Below, piece after piece: positions 45,470 to 58,051 of a stretch of DNA of 64,000 nucleotides. The stretch is taken from contig CAWZYM010000039.1 in assembly GCA_963966185.1 (NCBI GenBank), positions 271,501 through 335,500 on the forward strand, written 5' to 3'. A model generated the notes under the pieces. It made no database searches, was not told the DNA's origin, and worked only from the letters and a program-made list of their open reading frames with translations. The stretch comes from Rhabditoides inermis (lineage: Eukaryota; Nematoda; Chromadorea; Rhabditida; Rhabditidae). Position 1 is the first letter of the stretch. Every line of letters starts with the position of its first letter. The translations under genes and the position numbers were made by a program.

Positions 45470-47702
45470 CTCTGCTTCTCTCTCTCCTGCTCTCCCCCTC
45501 TCCGTTCCTCTCTCTCTCACCTTGAAGAAACCTCCAGAATTGAATCCGAGTGCGCACGATGCTGCTATGAGGAGAACGATGTGAATGACAGTCTGTTGTG
45601 TGGATATGATAGCTAGGAGAAGGAAGAACAGCGCCATTCCACCTGGAAGGAAGGATGCACGATGGAAGCCGCCTCCTACTCACCCAGTGCAATCGTGTTG
45701 TACACGCGCAGCTTTGTCTTTTCACTCAACAACGTCACCTGAACCAATATCAGTCAATCAAGTGATATAGATGACCCATAGATGATTCTTCTTCTTTTCC
45801 CCGCGGCGTGCGGTCGGGTCCTCATTTTGCCCCACCGCCGCCGAATGTTCGGTCATCGACAAAAATCCTTCCCGAGTAACCAGTGAGGCGGCGGGAAGTA
45901 TCCTCATGTGGAAGCAGCTATGGCGCGAGGAGATACTAATTGGCATGGAAGCAAAGGAAGCCTCGGAGCTTTTCACGTCAAGAATGGTACTCTAATGGTC
46001 CAGGAATGATTATCGATCAAGTATCGTCTTCCCACCACTAACCTTGTCAGCCTACCTGTCTTTCCCCGGCGTTAGCCTATTATGTATCTAGCATCTTAGG
46101 CACTACTGTATGCTTCATATCATTCTGATTGTGTTGTCTTATTCAGATATAACGATTCCGGATAAACGATTGATTGATTGATTGAGATGACCCACCTTGT
46201 CGGAAGTGAGTCCCGCTGCCAGTTTTACAAAGAACATGAGAAACGGTGGGATGGCGGAAACGTAGCCAGTGCTTCCGACTGGGATTCCGAGAACCTACAA
46301 CAGCTTTTGGTTCCCTCTTTCAACTCTCCTCCCATACCTTGTTCAGATAAATGGGTGTGAACTGTAGCGTGAGCTGTGTTCCGAGGAAGTTTCCGAACGC
46401 CGCCACCCACACCGCCCAGATCTCGGCGCTCCGCAGAATCGCCTGCGAACGCGATTAGTCGCGGATGGGAGCGACTCACCCTGGTGGGGACGCGCGAACC
46501 GCTCGCGTCGCTCTTTCCCGCGCTGATTTTGGTGAGTTCCCTGTGCGAGACAGCACTATGTCTGCGGGGAACGTCCCTGAAACAACCACCCTCTCTCCTT
46601 ATATCATCGTTTTGTGTACCTATAGTACAACACGAAGAGTCCGAATAGAACGACGGTCATTGCTCCATGGAGGTAGTAGACGGACTTCCATCCCAGAGGG
46701 GAAATACACAGACGACCGGCCACCGGCATGGTAAACATCGGAGCTATCTGGAAACAAACAAGGTGAGGAGCAGAGAGAATGACGTCACTGTCACCTGGAG
46801 GAAACTGCTGAGAATAGCAATGAAGAAGGCGTTCTGCTGCAATGTCGACCAGTGGGACGTGACGCAGCCTGAATGGACATACAGATAGGACTGTTATTGT
46901 GTGGACTGACCTATGACGGGCAGTGAGACTGCGAGACCCGCTCCTTGGAACGCGCGACACACGTAGATGTACCTAGAGGGGGTGAATAAACATCTGTCTC
47001 CATACTATCCACTCACTCCACTCCGTAGTCCGCTGCGAGGGGAATCAGAGCGGTCGACACGGCAGAAACGAACCCGACAAGGGAAAAGAGCTGAACGATT
47101 GTTTGAGAGGAGATAGAGGGGAGAGAAGGGAGAGGTGGGAGGAGAGACGCGTACCTTCCTGGGACCCCACCGTCCGAGCGCCCATATGAGTGGGTAGACT
47201 GCCAACAGAGCACCCACAGCCACCGCCGAAAAGATGCGACTCTTCTCAGTTGGTGTATAAGAGTACTTTCTGCTCTCCGCGGGAACCTGTCAGAAATCAA
47301 TAGTAAATCGATCGATCGGTTCATACGCACATCGTCTCCCTCCATGATGTAGTGTAGAAGAATCCCTTCCATGGATAGCAGCCAGTGATTGAAGCCTGTC
47401 ACAGTTTCCGTTGGCTGAAAGAGCATAGTGGTCTCCTATTCACTCATTCATATTAGATCTCTCAATGATTATGTGATTGCGCCCTGAAATGAGCTCACTA
47501 TGCGTGTGCCGTTTCCCTTGTCAGTCGTCGTGGGTGGTCCAGCCATGCAAATGACAGTGAAGTTGAATGTGAGAATGTTGGATAGGCTGATAGACAGACA
47601 CAGACAGGCGAGAGTCATGATCACATAGCGGATCCTGTAAAGGGACGTCACTCCGGATACTGTACACAGTCCAGTCACTCACCTTATCCCTTCGCGAAAC
47701 AT
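44821..47702 (-). CDS. SLC17-type major facilitator transporter, nematode-like (spliced)
   Basis: The gene has about 11-12 exons. Start of the family-like region: MFREGIRIRYVIMTLACLCL with SNILTFNFTVICM, then YSYTPTEKSRIFSAVAVGAL, ALIPLAADYGVEYIYVCRAF, SLPVIGCVTSHWSTLQQNAF, TMPVAGRLC, GWKSVYYLHGAMTVV, LFVLYYRDVPRRHSAVSHRE, FGNFLGTQLTLQFTPIYLNK, ALGFNSGGFFK, HHSHFVMGNISFINCLCML and a hydrophilic C-terminus. This matches the anion:cation symporter branch (SLC17) and in particular the expanded nematode group. The substrate cannot be told from the sequence. The ATG at 47,702 is chosen because it gives the usual N-terminus; an upstream in-frame ATG (about 47,840) would add about 47 residues. Confidence 0.82.
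45152..45192. repeat. (GA)n microsatellite in an SLC17 intron
   Basis: Pure GA dinucleotides on the plus strand, in the intron after the second-last transmembrane exon. A second, longer (CT)n tract (about 45,326-45,520) lies in the next intron upstream in the gene, with opposite strand polarity. Confidence 0.9.
45779..46184 (+). mobile_element. 5'-truncated non-LTR retroelement in an SLC17 intron
   Basis: A 406-bp insertion is flanked by an exact 10-bp direct repeat AGATGACCCA at 45,769-45,778 and 46,185-46,194. It ends in a (GATT)n tail directly before the right repeat. A plus-strand frame near the start reads ILMWKQLWREEILIGMEAKE and continues to a stop after SRMVL, as expected for the end of an ORF2 followed by a 3' UTR. 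The 3' part resembles 18,590-18,700. The right copy of the target repeat supplies the T of the GT splice donor of the host intron. Confidence 0.75.
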
Positions 47703-48762
47703 GATCGTAGTAGCGGATAGCACACTGTCGAGCTGAAGCAGGAAAGAATAAAATGCAAACCATAGATCGCATCTACCGGGCGGCGGGCTTAAATATTGCG
47801 GGAAAGTGAGTGACGAATTTGTAGGAAAGCGTAAATTGCTCATAGACGTGGTACGTGAGCGCGCAGCGGCCACATTGGTGAGTCAGCCGGTCCGCTCACT
47901 ACTCACTCCCAGACGAACAACGAAAGCAGAATGAGACAAGGAAGCGGGAGGATGTCTGCGACACCACAATACCCACACTTTGATGCAAGTGTGAGTAGGC
48001 GACTGTTATATGGAGACTGATACGCGCTACGGACCACATGATCAGAGATAGATTGTGGAAACATACTCAAACCGGTAACGGCTCAGCCGCACATAACGAT
48101 CTTTGAAAGTGTAGTTGTCTAAAACCGTCTCTATCTATCACTCAGTAAACACTGGTGGTCCTTTGGACTCGATGGTGTTCAATGAACAATACCAGTAAGG
48201 GGCGAATCGAATGATATCCGCCATACCATTAGCCCGCTTTATACGAACTGTTCCTCTTTTTCTCGCAGGGTTACCCAATAAAGGCAATCACCACTCACAT
48301 CATACAATAACAAATAAGTACTCGAATGTTCTGGCAATTTGGAAGCGGGAGCGATCTCTGGCTTAAAACTCAAAACAAATGGCAGTGGAAGCGGGGGAGG
48401 CGGCAATATCCCCTGCGATGGCGTCGTTATCAAGAAAAAGAAATGTCCTCGTGGTTGACAATACAGAAACACATACGACAGATTGGAACCGATACGGAAG
48501 CGCTCGCTCCTTAACCGTATCTCAACATACCTCACAAAACAACCCAAACATGTTTAGTCATTTATTGTTGATGTTTCCCATTGCACTTGTTGGATGTTTG
48601 GTTTCCGAATGATCGAAACATGTTTATCGTCGTCCAAACTCAAATCGGCTTTGTACAAAAACAAAAACTCTGCAACAGTCTCTCTAAATTTCTCAACCGT
48701 ATGTGTGGTATAGTGTGATTTGCAAAATCAAAAAAAGTGGTAATCGATATGGTATCGATTGA
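47703..48762. other. intergenic between the transporter and the MADF gene
   Basis: This kilobase includes the SLC17-type gene promoter and the 3' UTR of the MADF gene on the same strand. I see no supported gene. Confidence 0.45.
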
Positions 48763-48899
48763 TCAGGACTGCTTGTCGAGAAGACTCAGCTGCGACTCGA
48801 AGATCAGGTCGTTGATCTGCTTCTGTAGGCGCAGTGACGCGATCCGCGAACCTGAAAACAGTCTCTCCCTCTCTCTCTCTTCCTCTCTCTCTCTCTCTC

Positions 48900-48943
<44 letters not shown>

Positions 48944-48949
48944 TCTCTC

Positions 48950-48992
<43 letters not shown>

Positions 48993-50159
48993 ACCCTCAT
49001 CAGTCATCCTCCGCAGAGTCTGGGCGACGGTCGCCCCGAATAGTGCATACTCGTCGTCTGCCGCAACGGGAGCCGGCATAGACAAGCGAGGCTGCAAAAC
49101 ACAGAACATACCATTCCGTCATCGCCGCCACAACTCACTTTCTTCATGCGAGGCTCTTCGTCCCGCCGCATAGGGAGCGGAGCGTGGATGGGCGTGGCGA
49201 GTGTGGGCGGAGTCTGGTGGGGCGGAGCGGGAAGGGTGTTTGCATGCACCACAGGAGACACTGCCTTGCTGGTGGCCACGATCGTCTCCGTGACGGTGGG
49301 AGGACTTCCTGAAATCTCTCTCTCTCCCTCTTTCTCTCTCTCTCTCTCGCTCTCTCTCTCTTTCTTTCTCTCCTTCTTCATCTGCACTCACCACTGGGAC
49401 TGTCCTTGAAGAACAGCGAGAGCATCTGCTCCTCAGTCGACGGCGCCGATTCGTTCGAGTGGTCGAAGAACATCTCCTCTTTCAGAGAACGCGCGTTGCT
49501 GGCGGTGGCAGCCTCTGCCCCTCTCCTCTCCTTGTCCTCCTCGTCCTTCCCATCCAGAAACTTGAGCGAGCGGAAGAACTTCCACGCTGGCTCCTCATGA
49601 GGATCCCGCATGTACCTACATACAGTACAGTAATCCAGTCACTGATAATCATAAATTGCCAACTTGGGTATACGGTAGATTCCACATTCACTATCTACAC
49701 AACAAATAATGAAACAAAAAGGAGACATGTTTTTTAAACTCACTTTCCCTCGTTGAGCCATCGCTGCTTGCGGATGTAGGTGTCCTTGAGGTTCTTCCAT
49801 TGACTCCGGATCTCCTCCACTGAAAACAATCGGTAGCTTAATACGGATGGGGAAAAGTAGTGTGGACGTACCAGTGTACATGTGTGGAGTGACGTGGGGG
49901 TAGAAGGCCTCGTTGAGTCGATTCGCCACCTGGCAGCAGTCATTCCCTCACATCCATCCCTACACCCCATCCCTCACCTCCACTAGAGCCGTAGTCCTGC
50001 TCACTGCCTTCGAAGAGTCCGTCAAATTCACGTTCTGCAAGTATCATGTAAGGAAAGACGTCATGTGCAAACCAGTGCCGGCGTTCATACCTTGTCCCAT
50101 ATGATGGGGCGTGACTTCATCTCCTGTATGAGCAGAGTGCGGCTGCTGTCAGTCCACAT
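48763..50159 (-). CDS. MADF-BESS domain putative DNA-binding protein (8 exons)
   Basis: The N-terminal MADF domain (a Myb/SANT-type fold) starts MWTDSSRTLLIQEMKSRPII and includes DSSKAVSRTTALVEVANRLN, then EEIRSQWKNLKDTYIRKQRW. The aromatic PAWKFFRSLKFLDGK that usually closes the domain follows. An acidic middle and a Pro/Thr-rich segment come next. The C-terminus YALFGATVAQTLRRM then ASLRLQKQINDLIFESQLSL fits a BESS motif, which mediates self-association in Adf1-like factors. The combination suggests a nuclear transcription factor or chromatin protein; its target is unknown. Two introns hold long (CT)n tracts on the plus strand. The first ATG of the MADF frame is used as the start. Confidence 0.8.
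48861..48990. repeat. (CT)n microsatellite in the MADF-BESS gene intron
   Basis: About 130 bp of CT dinucleotides with periodic TTCC interruptions, between the last two exons. The frames across it code only Ser-Leu or Arg-Glu repeats. Confidence 0.95.
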
Positions 50160-50809
50160 TGTGGTGTCGCAGGTGCGGCCTATGTTGTCCTCGGCCGCCC
50201 GATCGATGCGGGACGATCGATGTGAATCAGTCGATAGAACCGCTACACCGGCCGTCTGTCGTCGCTCCGATCAATGCGAGTGCGAGTCAGCGGCGGGCCG
50301 CAGCGCGCGTGCGAGTCGCGTCGCGGTCGCGAGTCGCACTCTCAGCGCTCGCCACTGTCTCTCACCAGGCGTCTGCCGCGCTGCGCTCTCCGCCTCGCGA
50401 CGTGCTCTCTAGCCGCAATCGCACATGCGATAAGAGAGAGCAGCGGTGGTATCTGGTAGGAACACTGCAACACCGCGTTCATTATTGTGTGGTGGCATAT
50501 GCCGCAGTGTGAGGCAGGTGGATAGAGAAAGATCTGCGAGTGTTCAATTATGCTTTCATATTTCGTGCAACACTCTCTGAGAAGCGAGAATTTGAGAATT
50601 TGAAGGCATTCCATGTGTGTTCGTTAGGTATGCTGTATGTTCAAAATCCTCGACAATATTTTCACTGAAAAGTTAGTACCTAATACATCAATGATATCAA
50701 AATATTGTATCAAAAAACAAGCACACTAGGTATCATATGACATCTTTATTACGCATCATTAGTATGTACACAGTAGGACTACATATCTCCCTTCTCCCTC
50801 CCTGTCTGT
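50160..50809. other. intergenic with GC-rich 5' flank of the MADF gene
   Basis: About 50,160-50,420 is GC-rich with many CG dinucleotides, as in a promoter. No gene is supported. Confidence 0.4.
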
Positions 50810-51588
50810 TCACGTCCTCCTCCCGGCGCGCACCCGCCTCCTCCCCCTCTTCTCTCCGCCGCCTCCGTGCTCCTCCAGCATCTTCCTCGTTTCCTCCCCT
50901 ATCGTCTCTATCACCGTCTGTGCTTCCCTCTGTGCCTCCACTTCCATCGCACCCAGTGACTGCAGCATGTCGGCTATAGCCTCGCGCTCCGATAGCGTCG
51001 TCGCATCCTCGCTGCCGTCCGAAGCTGTTGTCACATCGTCTTCCGAGGCATCCGTCGTCGCCGCATCAGTAGCCGCGTCGGTCGCCGCGTCCGTCGCGGT
51101 GTCAGTGGCGTCGGTGGCTGCGTCGGTCTCTCCTTCTGTCGTCGCGTCGTCGGGTGCATCTGTGGTGCCTTCCACCTCATCCTTGGTGCGAATCGGTGTC
51201 TTCTTGGTAGTCTCCGTGGTCGCTTGTTCTTCCTCCGCCGCTGTGCTCGTCTCATCTGGCCCATCTGTTACCCCGGCAGTCGGCGTCGCGGCTGTCGTCG
51301 TTGCACTGAAAGAGCTCAAGTGAATTATATTTTTTCAGTGCTGTATACTGACGGATTGACGAGCCAAATGTAGCAGAGAGGAGTCCAGGGGTAGTGGTAT
51401 GCGAACGGTTGTAGACTGGAATCGGTCTGCAGTGTCGAATCTGGAAAGGGACATACGATAATAGACAAATCATCGCATATCACTCACCAACGTTCAGATA
51501 ATTGAATGTCTTATACAGTGGAATAGTAGCGCCACACGCAGGCTGAAAGTATACAATAAACAATGACAAGGAGCGAAATAAGAGCGAT

Positions 51589-51641
<53 letters not shown>

Positions 51642-51966
51642 AGATGAGAAGGGGGAGCGGAGGGTGTTCCTACCTCGGCAGCGCAGAAGACAGACTCTCC
51701 GGTGGGCGCGTAGCTTTCGAACATCCGGTTCGATTCCTTATCGGCGATCGACAATTTATGATCGATTCGATCTGAAATAGTAAAATTCTAGTTTTAGATT
51801 TTGGCTCGCTAACAAAATCGTAGACCGTAGATCTGTGATTGTCGACTCACTTTATGATACCTTTCGAATGTAATCTTTCTAAATCCGCTCAGTGACTTTT
51901 TGATTTGCGATCCCATTTATGACTATTGAGAACTGAAGAACTCAAGAGTCTAACACCAATTTAAAA

Positions 51967-52015
<49 letters not shown>

Positions 52016-53612
52016 CACGGAACATTCCGCCCTGTTTATCCAACTGCTGGGTGAGCTCCACCATACAACCGCATGTGCCCGGATCCTTGTCCAAGACTTT
52101 GCCCAGCTCGCCCTGCAAACACACGGCTAATCCTCCTCTCTCTACATTCCTCATCTTTTCCTCCTCTCTCCCTCCCTCCCTCCCTCCTTCTCCCTTCCCT
52201 CCTCTCTCTCTCTCCACCCACAATCTTCACATAGTCGTACAGGTCCGTTGGTCCGTTGTCCTTGGTGGCGGGTGTGTACCAGTGGTCTCTGTCAGTGCCT
52301 GAACTGGTCCGTTCAATCCTCGCTCCCTCCCCTCCTCTCTACCTGACAGTCCGTTGTCGTATGCATTCAGCACCACCAGTCTGTTCTCTTCCACGCTGCC
52401 GTTGCACACTGCCTGAAACAGGATGTGAGCGCCACGGTACGTGAACCGGCTAACAGTACGGTACCTTGGATTGATCTCGGAATCCTCCGAGTAGCTGCTG
52501 TATGAGGTCCCTCTTCTGGCGTCGCGAGTGCTTGTTCTTGTGGACGCGGCGATCCTGAGGGAAGGTGTGTTGTGTGTTGTGTTGCCTTCTCTCACCACAG
52601 TCCCCCTCCTTCTCCTTCTTCTCTTGCTGTCGGCCGCCCATCCATAGCACAGCGGAGACAACTCCTTCGTGTACGAATCCACATCGTCCAGCTCGTCATC
52701 TCCCAGCGAGTACGCGTGGTCTCAAAACAACACCATCTCTCCCCCCCCTCTCCCCCTCCCCCTTTCGCTCTCCCCTTCTCTTTCTCTCTCTCTCTCTCTC
52801 TTTCTCTTTCTCTCTCTCGCTCTCTCTCTCTCGCTATCTCTCTCCTTCTCTGTCCCATCCACTCACGCAGTTTTCCATCGAGCCCAATCTTGAAGTAGCG
52901 ATAGATGGGCTGGTCCGCGCCGCAGTTTCCCTCGAAGTTCATGCAATACAGCGGAGTCGCGTCCGCGTCTTCCTGAACAACATCTTCCCATCCCTCCCTT
53001 CTCTCTCTCTGCCACCCACGTCATATCCGCCCGGCACAATCTCCAGATAAGGATACTTGACGTGGAGGATGTTGGTGCCGTCGTCTGCGTTGAACTTCAT
53101 CAGCTGTAGTCCGCACTCGGGCGGGCATCCGGATGACTCCTGCGACGTCGCCATCTGCAAACAGTGGAACTGTGAAACACATCAGTCACAGTATAGTTTC
53201 CATCCAATTGTCTAGTGAAGCAAACAGTGGTAAACAAAAGCTTTCTAGAGAGAGAACTCCTTTGAGCGTATGTGTTGGAGAGATCCAGACGATCGATCTG
53301 TGAGAAATCTGTGATGTGGCACCTGTATCTGACTGCCCTCCTCTGTGTAGTCATCGCCCGGTGAATCTTCGGCTATCGTGTATAGAGGATCGTCTCCGGA
53401 AGAGTCGTCTTTGTACACTTGTACTGGCGCTGAAATCACAGCCGTGCCATTGATTGTAGAAACCATACAGTATTCAATACCGTACTGATCACGGTACCGA
53501 TACCGTAGTACTCCTTCCACTCACCCAAATCGTCTGGCGGGTCCGCTTCACTGCACAACTGGGCAAATGCGCAGCCGCAAATCGAAATCGTGAAGAAAGC
53601 AAGTATCCTCAT
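50810..53612 (-). CDS. secreted cysteine-rich protein with three related segments, function unknown (spliced)
   Basis: I cannot name this gene. About 13 exons start with a signal peptide (MRILAFFTISICGCAFAQ). Three segments look related: NCGADQPIYRYFKIGLDGKL then DHAYSLG and LCYGWAAD; RLVVLNAYDNGLSGTDRDHWY then GTCGCM; and ACGATIPLYKTFNYLN then PLCYIWLV. The pattern CGAxxPxYxxF followed by DHxYS and a closing cysteine recalls the DUF5648 family of extracellular, possibly sugar-binding repeats, but this is a guess from pattern. Two basic clusters, KRRRRRRG and SRRQKR, fit furin-type cleavage. The C-terminus is a low-complexity Thr/Asp/Ala tail with TDAA repeats, likely O-glycosylated, ending in a basic RAGRRT. 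No membrane anchor is visible. Confidence 0.65.
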
Positions 53613-54471
53613 CTGAAATCTGAAAGAGTGCTGTGACACGAACTCGAACACCATATACTAAATAGAACAAGTAGAATTAGAGAGAATAGAAAACTCGCTT
53701 GGAGCTCGCAATGTCTCGTCCCCTCTCCCTCTTTGTTTTATACTGGCCTCGTCTACATTTATGATCTCCCAAATCCGACGCGCTCCATAAAATTTGGATT
53801 GGATGGCAAACAAAGCGTCACCGACATGTGAACGAGTCGAAATATGATCGGAGCACAACCTTCAAACACCGCACATTGCAGGAGGCCCGTGGAGTGGATA
53901 CGTACTGTGCACCTAAACAGTCATAACACAGTGGACAACAAGAGATTGTACCGATCAAACAACAGCATAAGCGGTAGTAAACGTGCGCAGGACGGCACTA
54001 CCCGTGATTGAGTTTGCAAAACAACCCATAAAGCCGATGTTACAATAACAACGATAAGTTTTCATCAAAGAATTTTATTTCGTTTTTCATATACACGTTT
54101 GGTGTGACACAAACAACGATATTTGTCCTAGACATTTATACTCTATCTGTCTCTTTCTACTATACATTTACATATAAATGTGATCTAATCAATGATGGAA
54201 TCAAAACACACATCTACCTGGGCAGTACTCAAACCATCTCACCGAATTCGGATAAGTATAGAAATCTACAATTCACTCTTGAGCACTTTCTATCGGTATT
54301 CATTTCAACATAACACATCTAACCTAACAACGCTAGTTAGTCACGAATAAGGACAACTCGACAACAAAAAAAACAATCTCCACCCCGCAACAATACGAAC
54401 TACACGGCGAACTCCTAGGCTGGATAGCTAGCGTGTCGTACATGAGCTACTGTGTTGCATGTATGAGAGCC
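53613..54471. other. intergenic between the secreted-protein gene and PDSS1
   Basis: This stretch holds no supported gene. An AT-rich part at 54,060-54,300 has frames that are not conserved. It should contain the PDSS1 3' UTR and the promoter of the secreted-protein gene. Confidence 0.4.
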
Positions 54472-56755
54472 CTAGGCGCGTCGATCCATCTGCTTGAGAG
54501 CATACTCGACCAGCATGTCCCTCACACCGTCCCCGTTCGGAAGCTCCGACGCCTGAAAGGGAGTGGGTACACATACACACTCAGCAATCTCTCTGTCTCT
54601 CTCGGACGCACCAATCTGGCTGCGGCCTGGCTGTGTCGCATGGCGAGCTGCCGTGTTCTCTCCAGTCCATCCGACTCCAGTACTAGACGACGCGCCCGGT
54701 CCGCGTCTCCTAAACACAGTCCCATCACATCCATTCACGCAACACACGCACGCACCTGGTTGTGAGAACTTGCGCGCCATCAGCTCATCCAATTCCGGAT
54801 ACGACTGCGCCGCAAACAACACCGGAGCCGTGGCCAGACCTGGATCGCAACTCATAGCATGAGCATGAGCACACTACGACAAGCACTCACCGAGTTTGAG
54901 ATCGCTGGCGGCTGGCTTGCCAAGAGTCTCACTCGAAGACACGAAATCGAGCATGTCATCAACGAGCTGAGATGGAACATGTCAATGTCTCCATCCATGT
55001 CCCCCCCTCTCACACATACTTGGAAGGCGAGTCCGAGATGCTTTCCGTATCCCTCTGCTCTCTCCACCAGAACCCCGTCTCCTTCCGCCAACAACGCCAC
55101 ACTCTTGCAGCTGTTCGCGAACAGAGACGCCGTCTTTCTCAAACACTAATGTATGCATCGCCGCACTACTGTAGTCGTTCCATGCTACCGTACCCACCTG
55201 TACGTCTTCTCCATGTATCCGTCGAGGCGTTCGCTGGCGGCGCCCGAAGCAGACATCTGCATGAATTCACCCTGGAAAACAGCGATGTCACGTCAGCATA
55301 ACAGTCACTAAGGGCCATCACTACGCTACGCACATCAAAACAACATCTCACTGGTAACTACAGTACATCATAAATGTCAACGTGATATCATGTGTCCATA
55401 TAGTTCATAGATGCAAAATAATTACGATATCATGTCTAATGATGTCATCACTATAAACTGACAACGCTCACATGGACCATGCCGGCACACAAAACCACAA
55501 TCCCGTTTGATGGAACTACATACATCGCAAATCCCACTATCGGACGTGTGTTTTACTCGAGAACAAGTTCAAGTTTTACTGCTGACAAACGTCATAGATT
55601 CCAATTTTGATCATCTCAACTGTAAGCTCAGAAAGGGACGTAAAAATGTAAAGACCAGTATCATACATAAATTTCATACAGATCATCCACCAAATATCAT
55701 ACAGATCAGATCACACCCTGTCCCCGATAATCCCCCCGTTCCCGGTACAGATACTCACCACGACGAGATCCTCGATGATGCTCGCCATGACAGCAATCAC
55801 ATCGGGTCTCCCGATCGAACAGAGGATCTGCGTTGCCCGCGCCAGAATGAAGTCGCCCACCAGCACAGCCTAGACAGACATAGTGGCAGTGGCAGTGTGC
55901 CTCCCCCCTCCAGTCCAGTCCACTCACCATCTTGTTGCCCCACACTGCGTTCACAGAAGCGTTGCCCCGTCGAGTCGCCGCCTGCAACACTCCACATCAT
56001 ATCGCATATAATATCCCGTTAAGGAACAAGTTGCAATCAATCAATACACAGCTACCTCGTCGATGACGTCATCGTGGACGAGACTCGCAGTGTGGATCAT
56101 CTCAGCTATCATAGCTATCCGGTGTTGGTTCAATGACACCGCATCCGACCCACACTCCAGGCGCAGTCTGCAATCGATTCAAAAAGTATACAATTTACTA
56201 TACCTCTAACAACATACAAATAAGTCCCGCCCACTGTCGCCACGCCCCGCCCACCTGGAATCGGCCTTGCCGACCTGGTTGCACGCGCCGGCCATGAGAA
56301 GGGAGATGGCGGGTCGGAACATCTTGCCGCCCTGCTCGAAGTAGTACTTGGCCATGCCTGAAATTAATACATTCGGAGTGGACAAGGACGGCGTGGCCAC
56401 CTGCGAGGTCGTTGTGTAGCTGCGAGTTGAAGGCCGCTCCTCCGCCGCCTCCTCCCCCTGCCAGCATTCCTCCAGCCACGTCGCTCACAAACTGCTGTGC
56501 GATCTCGGCCTGCACACTCGATAGACGCTCGTCCACAAACCTGCCATACACAAACACATGTACGCATAACAGGAGCACACATAAACACTTACTTGGGCAT
56601 CTGGACGCCGTCACGTCTGCTCACTGTGCCCTCAGCCGCCAGAGACGACGCCGGACACACCTCAAACAATCAATATCAATCAATAATCAATAATGACCTA
56701 CCTGCTTGGCCGTGTGTGCGAGACGGAGCAGCGAGCCGCGACCGCACTGCCACAT
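54472..56755 (-). CDS. PDSS1: PDSS1, all-trans polyprenyl diphosphate synthase subunit 1 (spliced)
   Basis: About 13 exons begin with a probable mitochondrial presequence (MWQCGRGSLLRLAHTAKQ). The family core follows: KYYFEQGGKMFRPAISLLMA, EMIHTASLVHDDVIDEAATR (first aspartate-rich motif DDVID), RGNASVNAVWGNKMAVLVGD, VVGEFMQM, KTASLFANSCKSVALLA, GKHLGLAFQLVDDMLDF (second motif DDMLD), LGKPAASDLKLGLATAPVLF and a C-terminal helix ending KQMDRRA. The enzyme extends isoprenoid chains from farnesyl or geranylgeranyl diphosphate to make the ubiquinone side chain in mitochondria, usually as a heteromer with PDSS2. A 480-bp intron separates the exons ending EDLVV and starting GEFMQM. Confidence 0.92.
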
Positions 56756-57411
56756 CCTGCCCTTCTATAGCTGCCTACTCGCTACGAGGCGAGAGGTTGT
56801 CACCCTTCAACATTACAATACATTATCAATATTGAACATTTATCAAATGACAGAACAAATCATAACATGATGACATCCCAGTTTAACAAGACGTAGTGCG
56901 GGCGCACTCGGTTTGAATGAAAACAAGTTCTCTCTCATTGGCTCCAAGGTCCAATCAATCGCCTGCTACCATGCAATATTGCAAAACGGAGCAGAAAAAG
57001 AATGCAGATATGAAGACATGGTTTCAAACCAAAAAACACACAAGCATACAATGAATCATCTAAGAAATAAAGCTTTATTTCCAAAATACTTTTTAATAAA
57101 TAGTCGGCATCATCCAAAGACGCGCATCACAGATATAAATATGTATGCTCAGCGAACACACAGACAAAAAGACAATCCTCAGACGGTTGGCCAAAACTCA
57201 AAACACACAAATTACACAAAGATGACGTAGATGGGTATAGTAAAAGCTTTCTTGTCACACGCACACGACATAACATGGACTATATCTCAGTGGTAAAGCG
57301 CAACTTGAGCCGTTCACCTCTCACACAAAACACTTGACATACACAATGGAAGATGGATCCCCGGAAACACAAGACATGGCTGGCTATTGCCCCTCTCTCT
57401 GCCCCCACACC
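56756..57411. other. intergenic between PDSS1 and ERp44
   Basis: This AT-rich spacer has no supported gene. A short segment at about 57,275-57,300 resembles a tRNA box A but has no box B. Confidence 0.45.
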
Positions 57412-58051
57412 CTACAACTCGTCCTTGTTGACTATGGTGTAGCGGTTCTCGGCAGGCTTGAGCTTCTCGAACACCGAAGGGGGCGGCTGCGTGTCGGCCG
57501 GCGGACTGTTCGGCTGAAAACACACCACTCAGTCAGTCCAGTCTCCCACTCACCACCATGCACCACGCAGTTACAGGGGCTACACCAGTTAGTCAAATCT
57601 CAGCATGCACTCCTCACACAATCACCACACACACGATACACATAGCGTGCACTCGCTCGCTCGCTCGTGCTCCCTCACTCTCTTCTCCCACTCCATATCA
57701 CTGCCTACTCTAAACCCTACAGGGATGGTGACTTCCAGTGGATCCACCTGGTCCGGGCCGTGGTGGAACTCGCGGTGCAGCTTCCCACTGTGCAGGTCCA
57801 GCACAAACTGACGCAACGCTCCTGGGGTGCTGAAACCACAAATAGTAAGGCTCCGCCCCTTTGACCACGCCCACTCACGTGAGCTTCTTCATGTCGGGGA
57901 AGAGGTACATGTGGCGGAACGAGTCAATGGCGATGACGGGCAGATCCTGCGCGGACTTGCCGAGGTGGTGGAGGGGGTGCGCGAACTTGAGACCGTCAGC
58001 TACCAGACAGTTCACGGCAGCTGCAACGGGGGAGTGGAAAGGGAGGGAGGC

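Noticed and set aside
57275..57300. tRNA-like box A (TATCTCAGTGGTAAAGCG) after ERp44
   Set aside because: No box B, no cloverleaf pairing and no tail; too little to call a tRNA or SINE.
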